Below are positions 9,538 to 17,182 of a stretch of DNA of 64,000 nucleotides, one piece after another. Origin of the DNA: Prorocentrum cordatum. Taxonomy: Eukaryota; Sar; Dinophyceae; Prorocentrales; Prorocentraceae. The notes under the pieces are model-generated. The model did not search any database. It was not told the origin of the DNA and worked only from the letters and a program-made list of their open reading frames with translations. The stretch is from positions 412,778 through 476,777 of the forward strand of contig CAUYUJ010003036.1 in NCBI GenBank assembly GCA_963575745.1. Direction: 5' to 3'. The stretch's first letter is position 1. Every line of letters begins with the position of its first letter. The translations under genes were made by a program, and so were the position numbers.

Positions 9538-10161
9538 CTACGGGTTCCAGTCACTTCGCGGAGATCCTGCTCTCCTGGAAGGTCTTCGCGAGTCGGACTG
9601 AACGAAGCCGACGAACAGCCCACTGGAGGCGAGGCAAGCGAGGCACGCGCCCTCCAAGCTCGCAAGCGCCTCTGGCCGCACCTGGATCCTTAGGATGAGG
9701 AAAGCGAGGCTGCTGGTGCGCATGACGACCGACCGAACGACCGTCTCGTTTTCTGGGATCCCCCCGTGATCTCTTGCACCACCAGAATCACGAGTTGCAC
9801 GGGCAGAAGTGGGAATGCGGCACCATCCGCGGCAAGCGAGGCAGACGCCGTCCAGGATCACCATCTTCGCCAGCAGGGCCAGGATCCCAAGGACGGCGAG
9901 AGCGAGGCCAAAGCCATCCGAGCTCACATCCATCTTCCGAACCACGAAGTGCGCGACGAAGAACTCCGAACTGCCGAACACGCAGATCACGACGTCCAAT
10001 GCCACGGACATGGCGGGCACCGGCACGTCCGAGCCCGCGAGGGCGAGTGCTATGCCGGCCGCTGGCCGCATTGAGGGCCCATCTAGGCACCGTGCAGCCC
10101 GGGCGCCATCGCGAAGGAGGCGTGGGGCGACGCGACAGTTGTGCGGTCGCTTGAGCAACAA
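9538..10161 (-). CDS. Hypothetical hydrophobic ORF fragment
   Basis: The 207-codon minus-strand frame contains two plausible membrane helices: one around SVALDVVICVFGSSEFFVAH and one around GFGLALAVLGILALLAKMVI, with a basic connector (RKMDVSSD) between them. That is unlike the Arg/Pro/Ala artefacts elsewhere and suggests a piece of a real membrane-protein gene or of a mobile element. It is bounded on both sides by TAGAG arrays and has no recognisable start, partner gene or family. Overlapping plus-strand ORFs are Arg/Ser-rich shadows. Confidence 0.25.
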   Translation of the reverse strand: MLLKRPHNCRVAPRLLRDGARAARCLDGPSMRPAAGIALALAGSDVPVPAMSVALDVVICVFGSSEFFVAHFVVRKMDVSSDGFGLALAVLGILALLAKMVILDGVCLACRGWCRIPTSARATRDSGGARDHGGIPENETVVRSVVMRTSSLAFLILRIQVRPEALASLEGACLACLASSGLFVGFVQSDSRRPSRRAGSPRSDWNP

Positions 10162-10164
10162 GAA

Positions 10165-10235
10165 CGAATAGAGCAGGCTAGGGCAGGGTGCAGTAGCGCA
10201 GGATGGAGTAGAGCGGAGTAGTGTAGAGAAGGAAA
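10165..10235. repeat. (TAGAG)n-like array, tract 3
   Basis: Degenerate AGTAGAG, GCAGGG and GGAGTAG pentamers leading into the poly-C/poly-G block. Confidence 0.7.
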
Positions 10236-10287
10236 GAGCGCCAGTGGATCACCTGGAAGACACAAAAGGCGGGGTGTGCTCCAGGGA

Positions 10288-10457
10288 CCCCCCCCCCCCC
10301 TCCCCCCCCTTCCCCCCTTTAAGGGGGGGGGGGGGGTTCGAACCCCTCCCCCCCCCCCTTTGAAAGGGGGTAGGGGGGGTTCGGAAACCCTCCCCCCCCC
10401 CCTTTGAAGGGGGGGGGGGGGGGTTCGGAAAGCCCCCCCCCCCCTCCCCCCCTTTCC
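10288..10457. repeat. Alternating poly-C and poly-G tracts
   Basis: Runs of 8-16 C alternate with runs of 7-16 G, linked by TTTAA, TTCGAACCCCT and TTTGAA spacers. Each C-run/G-run pair can fold into a hairpin, and the G-runs could form quadruplexes. Exact run lengths are suspect because sequencers miscount homopolymers. A related block sits at 29737-29956. Confidence 0.85.
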
Positions 10458-10478
10458 GCAGGGTCCGGTGCGAGCGAG

Positions 10479-10585
10479 CCGAGCGCGCGGACTGTTGGAC
10501 GCAGGGGCCGTCGGGGGCAGGACTCTGAAAGCTTTCAGAGCCCCGCACCCGACGGCCCCTACGTCCAACAGTCTGCGCGCGAGGC
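10479..10585. repeat. Near-perfect palindrome with about 53-bp arms and no loop
   Basis: The sequence is symmetric about the AAAGCTTT centre at 10528-10535. GACTGTTGGACG and GGGGCCGTCGGG on the left mirror CGTCCAACAGTC and CCCGACGGCCCC on the right, with a few mismatches. It ends 8 bases before the telomere-like tract. Confidence 0.85.
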
Positions 10586-10593
10586 GAGCGAGG

Positions 10594-10701
10594 TTTAGGG
10601 TTTAGGGTTAGGGTTAGGGGTTAGGGTTTAGGGTTTAGGGTTTAGGGTTTAGGGTTTAGGGTTTAGGGTAGGGTTTAGGGTTTAGGGTTTAGGGTTTAGG
10701 G
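10594..10701. repeat. Interstitial telomere-like tract (TTTAGGG)n, tract 1
   Basis: About 15 tandem TTTAGGG units with a few TTAGGG variants. This is the plant/green-algal/dinoflagellate-type telomere repeat. It lies inside the contig, followed by CCTGCAT and the first higher-order repeat unit. Confidence 0.95.
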
Positions 10702-11625
10702 CCTGCATTAGAGAAAGCGCGCGCTGGCTGCGATCCCCCCCACATCAAGGTTGTTGGGGGGGATCGCTGCCCAGGCCGCGCGCGCCACGGTTAGTCGCAC
10801 TCCCGCCCCAGACCACCCAGAGTGAAGCCTTTTAGGGTTTAGGGTTTCTCCCCCCAACCCCCCTATCACGGGGGGCTGTCGAAGTGGTGCGCGCAGGCGA
10901 TCGCCGACGCGGCCGTGGCACTGCGCATCCACTTGAGCATGCGCGCAGGGCGCGTGACGTAGGCGCGTCGGCTCGTCGCCTCGTCGAAGAGGCAGCCTTT
11001 GGCGATTTCGGCGTTGAGCTTCGCCGTTGGGCTGCCGCTGGCGCAGCATGTCCATGCGTTGCTGCATGTGCCTTCGACTGGGTTGCGACACTGGGCAGTG
11101 AATGTTGGGATGCGCGCGTGCGGCCGCGGCCGTAGCAATGCGCGCCGATGCGAGCACGCGCGCAGGGTGCATGGCGCTGGCGCGTCAGGTCGCCTCGTCG
11201 ATGAGGCAGCCGTTTGCACCTTCGGCGTGGAGCGTCGTCGGTGGGCTGCCGCTGGCGCAGCCTTTCCACAGGGGTCCGGCATCTGCTTTCGGCATTGGAA
11301 AGCAGCACTGCGAAGGCGCTGGCGCGGCAATCCCATGGTTCCCCGTGGGCCTGGAGCGAGTGGTTGCGCCGTCGGGCTCCTCGCTGACGGCGACGCGTAC
11401 GGCAGTTACATTCGCCCGCGGCTTTGGGTTTCGCCTTTGGGGTCGCCCCCCCGCTGAAGCGATTGCAATCATCGACGCAGTCGCCTTCGGCGCGAGCTTC
11501 GGACGGCTGGAGGGGGAGCGCGAGGGGGTGGGTCTGGCACCCCCTCGCTACGATGCGCGCGCATGGCTGCGGCAGCACCTCCATGGCAGAGCCCGTGGAA
11601 TTCCTTGGGGGGGCCCTCTGGCAGC
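10702..11625. repeat. Subtelomere-like higher-order repeat, unit copy 1
   Basis: It starts CCTGCAT, then a hairpin (GCGATCCCCCCCA paired with TGGGGGGGATCGC, about 10731-10768), then a short TTTAGGG remnant (10830-10846). About 750 bases of GC-rich DNA with GCGCAGGCGATCGCCGACGC follow. Copies at 12371 and 16251 show the same order. Long minus-strand Arg/Ala/Pro ORFs cross all copies but change frame between them, so they are not treated as genes. Confidence 0.85.
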
Positions 11626-11629
11626 GCTG

Positions 11630-11947
11630 GGAGAGCGCCTGGAGCTTCCCCCTGGGGCCGCCTGGAACCGCCTGGGCACGCTTGGGAGCGCGTGCCAGGA
11701 GCGCTTGGGAGCGCCTGGGAGCGCCTGGGAGCACGCGCCTGGGAACGCGCTTGGGAGCGTGCCGGGAGCGCCCAGGAGCGCTTGGGAGCAATTGGGAGCG
11801 CGTGGGAGCCCCTGGAACCGTGCCGAGAGCGCCTGGGAGCGTGCCGGGAGCGCCTGAAGCGCCGTGGAGCGCTTGGGAGCGTGCCCGGAGCGCGTGGGAA
11901 AGCTTGGAAGCGCCTGGGAGCTCTTGGGAGCGCCTGGGAGCGCTTGG

Positions 11948-11979
<32 letters not shown>

Positions 11980-12062
11980 ACGCGTGAGAGCGCCTGGGAG
12001 CGTGCCGGGAGCGCTTGGAGAGTTCTTGGGAGCGCCTGGAGCGTTTGGAAGCGCTTGGAGCG
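11630..12062. repeat. GGGAGCGCCT decamer array 1
   Basis: Tandem 10-bp repeats alternating mostly GGGAGCGCCT and GGGAGCGCTT with sporadic variants. They read as WERLGAPGSA-type protein on one strand and RSQALPGAPR-type on the other. Both are repeat artefacts. Confidence 0.9.
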
Positions 12063-12370
12063 CCGCATGCTGTAATTTCATACGTTTGGAGCACCCAGGG
12101 GGCACCGCATGCTGTATTTTCATAGGTTTGGAGCCTGAGGGGATGTAGCGACTCGCAGCGAACCCGCTTGCTAGGGCTGAGGGTTAGGGGTTCCTTTTCT
12201 TGGGAGAACACCACGGGGATGCACCGCGCGGCGTGCGAATTCCTCCTCAGCGGCTATCGCCGCTTCGTCGGTGCGGCGAACGCCGTATGGGCAGGCTCGC
12301 TGAGCGCTCGGCCAGGCGCCACGGGCTTCTGACGATGCACCGCCCGTGGCTTGCAGTTTAGGGTTTAGGG
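12063..12370. repeat. Linker block of the higher-order repeat, copy 1
   Basis: Contains GCATGCTGTA and TTTTCATAGGTTTGGAGCC, then CAGCGGCTATCGCCGCTTCG (a self-complementary stem), CGCCCGTGGCTTGCAG and a terminal TTTAGGG pair. The block at 14205-14507 is the second copy. Confidence 0.8.
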
Positions 12371-13215
12371 CCTGCATGGGCGCATGCGCGCGCTGGCTGC
12401 GATCCCCCCCACATCAAGGTTGTTGGGGGGGATCGCTGCCCAAGCCGCGCGCGCTATGAACTTGCACTCCCGCCCCAGACCACCCACAGTAAAGCCCTTT
12501 AGGGTTTAGGGTTTCTCCCCCCACCCCCCCTATCAAGGGGGGCTTTCGTGTTGGCGCGCGCAGGCGATCGCCGACGCGGCCGTGGCATTGCGCATCCACG
12601 TGAGCACGCGCGCAGGGCTGCCCCTGGCGCAGCATGTCCGTGCGTTGCCGCTTTTGCCTTCGGCACTGGGTTGTGACACTGGGGTGCGAATGCTGGGAAG
12701 CGCGCGCGCGGTCGCGGCCGTGGCAATGCGCGCCCATGCGGGCACGCGCGCAGGGTGCATGGCGCTGGCGCGTCAGCTCGCCTCGTCGATGAGGCAGCTG
12801 TTGCGCCTTCGGCAGGGGGCTTCGCCGTTGGGCTGCCGCTGGCGCGGCAGATCCACAGGAGTCCGCATTTGCCTTCGGCATTGGAAAGCAGCACTGCGAT
12901 GGCGCTGGCGCGGCAATCCCATGGGCCCCCGTGGGCCTCGAGCGAGTAGCCGCGCCGTCGGGCTCCTCGCTGACGGGGACGCGCACGGCAGTTGTATTCG
13001 CCTGCGGCTTTGGGTTTTGCTTTGAGGTCGCCCCCGCTGAAGCGATTGCAATCATCCGCAGACGCTGTCGACGCGAGCTTCGGAAGGCGGGAGGAGGAGC
13101 GCGAGGGGGTGGGTCTGGCACCCCCCTCGCTACGATGCGCGCGCATGGCTGCGGCAGCACGTCCATGGCAGACCCCTTGGAATGCCTTGGGGGAGCTCTC
13201 TGGGAGCGCTGGGGG
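12371..13215. repeat. Higher-order repeat, unit copy 2
   Basis: Same order as 10702-11625: CCTGCAT, hairpin (about 12400-12437), TTTAGGG remnant (12498-12513), then the GC-rich body. Small indels relative to copy 1 shift the long ORFs. Confidence 0.85.
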
Positions 13216-13559
13216 AGCGCCTCGACCTTTCCCCAGGATGGAAGCACGTGGGAGCGTCTGGGAGCGTGACAGGACACGCAGAGTGCACCGCGAGTGCGAG
13301 CCGTGAATTGTCCGTTGGGTTCGACCGTTGGCGTCGCCCCCGCTGAAGCGATTGCAGTGTCGACGCAGCCGCCTTCGGCGCGAATTTCGCATGGCTGGAG
13401 GGGGAGCGCGAGGGGGTGGGTCTGGCACCCCCTCGCTACGATGCGCGCGCATGGCTGCGGCAGCACCTGCATGGCGGGGGAGCGCCGGGAAGCGCCGCCA
13501 GGGAGCGCTGCCGAGTGCTTGCGAATGCATGCAAACGCTTGGGAGCGCCATGGGACCGC
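13216..13559. repeat. Partial extra copy of the unit's right end
   Basis: The phrase GAGCGCGAGGGGGTGGGTCT followed by GGCACCCCCTCGC, present at the right end of each unit, is repeated here near 13404-13437 after a short unrelated insert. This is a local duplication of the unit end. Confidence 0.5.
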
Positions 13560-14067
13560 TCGGACTGCTGAAACGCGCTTGGGAGCGCCAGGGAACGCTT
13601 GGGAGCACCTGTGGGAGCTTGGGAGCGCCTGGGAGCAGTGGGAGCGTGCTGGGAGCGTGCTGGGAGCGTGCCGGGAGCGCCTGGGAGCGTGCCGGAGCGC
13701 CTCGGAGTCCATGGGAGCGCCCCCGAGCGCTCGGAGGCGCCAGGGAGCGCTTGGGAGCGCGCAGGGAGCGCCTGAGCATGCTCGAGCGCCTGGGAGCGTG
13801 CCGGGAGCGCTTGGGAGTACCTGGGAGCGCTTGGTGGCCCTGGGGAGCGCTTGGGAGCGCTTGGGAGCATGCTGGGACCGCGAGGATGCGCCTGGGAGCG
13901 TGCCGGGAGCGCCTGGGAGCGCCTGGGAGCGCTTAGGAGCGCCTGGGAGCGCCTGGGAGCGCTTAGGAGCGCCTGGGAGCGCTTGGGAGCACCCGGGACC
14001 GCTTGGGAACGCCCGGGAACGCTCTGGGAGCGCCTGGGAGCGCCTGGGAGCGTTTGGGAACGCTTGG

Positions 14068-14103
<36 letters not shown>

Positions 14104-14132
14104 TTGGGAGCGCCTGGGAGCGCTTGGGAGCA

Positions 14133-14163
<31 letters not shown>

Positions 14164-14180
14164 TTGGGAGCGCCTGGGAC
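13560..14180. repeat. GGGAGCGCCT decamer array 2
   Basis: The longest of the decamer arrays. It is most regular from about 14025 to 14175, where GGGAGCGCCT and GGGAGCGCTT alternate almost without error. Confidence 0.9.
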
Positions 14181-14204
14181 GTGCGACAGCCGAAAGAACG
14201 CCAA

Positions 14205-14507
14205 ACGCTGTATTTTCATATGGTTTGCGGCCCCATGGACGGCCGAAAGGGCGCTGCATGCTGTATTTTCATAGGTTTGGAGCCCCAGGGGATGGCACCA
14301 ACCGTGGCGAACCCTACGGCTGCACTTTGGGTTTAGGGTTCTTTCTCTTCTCAGATGCACACCCACGGGGATGCATACCCGCGGGATGCGAATCCTCCTC
14401 AGCGGCTATCGCCGCTTCGTCGGTGCGGCGTGCGCGCATGGGCGGACTCGCTGATCGCTCCGCCAGGCGCCACGGGCTTCTGACGATGCACCGCCCGTGG
14501 CTTGCAG
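14205..14507. repeat. Linker block of the higher-order repeat, copy 2
   Basis: Second copy of the 12063-12370 block, again ending in CGCCCGTGGCTTGCAG before telomere-like repeats. It has an extra GTATTTTCATATGGTTTGCG phrase at the left. Confidence 0.8.
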
Positions 14508-14563
14508 TTTAGGGTTTAGGGTTTAGGGTTTAGGGTTTAAGGTTTAGGGTTTAGGGTTTAGGG
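14508..14563. repeat. Interstitial telomere-like tract (TTTAGGG)n, tract 2
   Basis: Eight TTTAGGG units, one mutated to TTTAAGG. Confidence 0.95.
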
Positions 14564-14760
14564 CTTCTCTTAGCGCAGCGGCCGACAGTCCAGGCAATGC
14601 TGCCCCCCCTTCGGCAAGCTTGATTGGGGGGGCGGTTAGCCGACCCGAGCAAGCTTGGCGAAGGGGGCAGGAGGTGCAACAACTTCCCACCCCCGGCCGC
14701 ATGGCCGGCAACCTCCCAAACTAAAGCCTTTTAGGGTTTAGGGCCGTTGGCCCCTAAATT
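14564..14760. other. Spacer with a related CCCCCCTT...GGGGGG stem
   Basis: After the telomere-like tract comes TGCCCCCCCTTCGGC paired loosely with TTGGGGGGGCGG, and a TTTTAGGGTTTAGGG remnant at about 14729-14744. The layout imitates the start of the higher-order unit but the sequence differs. Confidence 0.4.
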
Positions 14761-15049
14761 CCCAAATGCGTTTCCAAGCGCTCCCAGGCTGGCGATCCCA
14801 GGCGCTCCCAAGCGCTCCCAGGCGCTCTCAGTCAAGCGCTCCCATGCGCTCCCCGGCGCTGCCAAGCGCTCCCGGCGCGTTCCGAAGCGCTCCCTGGCAA
14901 TCCCAAGGCGCTCCCAGGCGTTCCCAGGCGCTCCCGGGCGCTCCCGGCGCATTCCCAAGCGCTCCCGGGCGCTCCCAGACGCATCCAAGCGCTCCTTGGC
15001 GCTCCCAAGCGCTCCCAAGCGCTCCCGGCACGCTCCCAGGCGCTCCCGG

Positions 15050-15093
<44 letters not shown>

Positions 15094-15098
15094 GCAGC
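14761..15098. repeat. Decamer array 3, inverted orientation
   Basis: Here the decamer appears as CGCTCCCAGG/CGCTCCCAAG, the complement of arrays 1 and 2. The array orientation has therefore flipped relative to the flanking TTTAGGG tracts, which stay in the same orientation. Confidence 0.9.
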
Positions 15099-15588
15099 GG
15101 TTTGCCGGCCAACGACGTGTCGTACCTTGGGGCCCATGTTACGCTGGCGACGCCAGAACCGCGCCTGCGCGCTCTTTTTCGATGCACAGGCGCGCTGGCG
15201 AGCGCATATGGCGATTGACGTAAACTTACCCAGGGCCTCAATCTCAGAAGCGATCATGGTGGGCCACGACAAAGGGGACCAGCTCGCCGGACGCTCCGCG
15301 GCTCGCGCGCGCGCGAGGTTCCCGCGCTGACACCACGTCGTCCCAGAGTCTCCGGGGTTCGTTCGCGCGGTGGGGGACGCCCGACCGGGCGACCTTTTCC
15401 GATTCTCGCAGGAGCGATTCTGCGCGGTGGCGCACGCGCAGCGCTTTGTCTCGGATGGTGGGAGGGGGAGCTCGAGGGGCGGGCCTGGCGCCCCCTCGAT
15501 GCGACGCACCAGGCAGCGCGTCGCGTGCGTCAGCCGGCCGGCCGGCCGGCAAGGTTGACGCAACGCTAGCCCCAGGCAAATGGAAGAG
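15099..15588. other. Spacer, no gene seen
   Basis: GC-rich, with GCTCGCGCGCGCGC and GGCCGGCCGGCCGG low-complexity words. The minus-strand 243-codon ORF that runs through it continues into the decamer array and is not supported. Confidence 0.4.
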
Positions 15589-15953
15589 CACGAAGTGGCC
15601 TACAGTTGGCTCCGGGCATTCAAAATGTGGCCCGGGAATGGTGTTTTGGGAAATCCAAGAACACGAAGTGGCCTACAGTTGGCTCCGGGCATCCAAAATG
15701 TGGCCCGGGAATGGAGTTCTGGGAAATCGAAGAGCACGAAGTGGCCTACAGTTGGCTCCGGGCATCCAAAATGTGGCCCGGGAATGGAGTTTTGGGAAAT
15801 CGAAGAGCACGAAGTGGCCTACAGTTGGCTCCGGGCATCCAAAATGTGGCCCGGGAATGGAGTTCTGGGAAATCGAAGAGCACGAAGTGGCCTACAGTTG
15901 GCTCCGGGCATTCAAAATGTGGCCCGGGAATGGAGTTTTGGGCAGGCGCCCCC
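15589..15953. repeat. 73-bp tandem repeat, 5 copies
   Basis: The phrase CACGAAGTGGCCTACAGTTG starts at 15589, 15662, 15735, 15808 and 15881, an exact 73-bp period with very few substitutions. The period is not a multiple of three, so successive copies are read in different frames. This argues against a repeat protein. Confidence 0.95.
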
Positions 15954-16194
15954 AAGCGCCCCCGGGCGCTTCGAAGAAAAGGTCTTTGGGTTTAGGGTGT
16001 TATATTCGTTGAGGATCAGGGGGGGTTTATCATTGAAGCGCGAATCCCCAAAAGAGGGGGAGGGCAGCAGCAAAAGCTGCCAAGGCGAACCACTCGGGCT
16101 ACATGCTCAAGCATCTCAGAGATGCCCTGTCTCTCGTAGACGGCGACGGTGATGCGCGGTGGGGTGGGCAGAAGCACAACGAGGTGCTGGGGAA
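15954..16194. other. Spacer, no gene seen
   Basis: Short linker containing a TTTAGGGTG remnant near 15989 and otherwise unremarkable sequence. Confidence 0.4.
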
Positions 16195-16250
16195 TTTAGG
16201 GTTTAGGGTTTAGGGTTTAGGGTTTAGGGTTTAGGGTTTAGGGTTTAGGG
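16195..16250. repeat. Interstitial telomere-like tract (TTTAGGG)n, tract 3
   Basis: Eight uninterrupted TTTAGGG units followed by CCTGCATGGG, exactly as before copies 1 and 2 of the higher-order unit. Confidence 0.95.
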
Positions 16251-17085
16251 CCTGCATGGGCGCATGCGCGCGCTGGCTGCGTTCCCCCCCACATCAAGGT
16301 TGTTGGGGGGGATCGCTGCCCAAGCCGCGCGCGCTATGAACTTGCACTCCCGCCCCAGACCACCCACAGTAAAGCCCTTTAGGGTTTAGGGTTTCTCCCC
16401 CCACCCCCCCTATCACGGGGGGCTATCGAAGTGGCGCGCGCAGGCGATCGCCGACGCGGCCGTGGCATTGCGCATCCACGTGGGCACGCGCGCAGGGCTG
16501 CCCCTGGCGCAGCATGTCCGTGCGTTGCTGTTTTGCCTTCGGCACTGGGTTGTGACACTGGGGTGCGAATGCTGGGAAGCGCGCGTGCGGTCGCGGCCGT
16601 GGCAATGCGCGCCCATGCGGGCACGCGCGCAGGGTGCATGGCGCTCGCGCGTCAGCTCGCCTCGTCGATGAGGCAGCCGTTTGCACCTTCGGCGTGGAGC
16701 TTCGCCGGTGGGCGGCCGCTGGCGCAGCAGTTCCACAGGGGCCCGGCATTTGCCTTCGGCATTGGAAAGCAGCACTGCGAAGGCGCTGGCGTGACAATAC
16801 TATGGGTTCCCCTGCGCCTCAAGCGAGTGGCTGCGCCGTCGGGCTCCTCGCTGACGGCGACGCGCACGGCAGTTGCATTCGCCCGCGGCTTTGGGTTTCG
16901 CCTTGGGGGTCGCCCCCGCTGAAGCGATTGCAATCATCGACGCAGACGCTGTCGACGCGAGCTTCGGAAGGCGGGAGGAGGAGCGCGAGGGGGTGGGTCT
17001 GGCACCCTCTCGCCACGATGCGCGCGCATGGCTGCGGCAGCACCTCCACGGCAGACCCCTTGAAATGCTTGGGGAGATTTCTGTG
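16251..17085. repeat. Higher-order repeat, unit copy 3
   Basis: Same order of CCTGCAT, hairpin (about 16280-16317, one base of the left arm changed), TTTAGGG remnant (16379-16393) and GC-rich body. It is followed not by a decamer array but, after a short linker, by the 111/109-bp satellite. Confidence 0.85.
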
Positions 17086-17182
17086 GAAGCCAGGGTCGGC
17101 CTCGCCCTTGCGCTCGCTGCGGCCGCGGCCCACGCTCGGCGCGGCGCCGGGCGGCCTCGGGGCGCTCTCTGCGGCCTCGGGG

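Noticed and set aside
10832-14366. Minus-strand ORFs of 460 and 650 codons (RSQALPGAPR-type repeats)
   Set aside because: They translate the GGGAGCGCCT decamers and the higher-order repeat. The plus strand is also open, and copies differ by frame-shifting indels.
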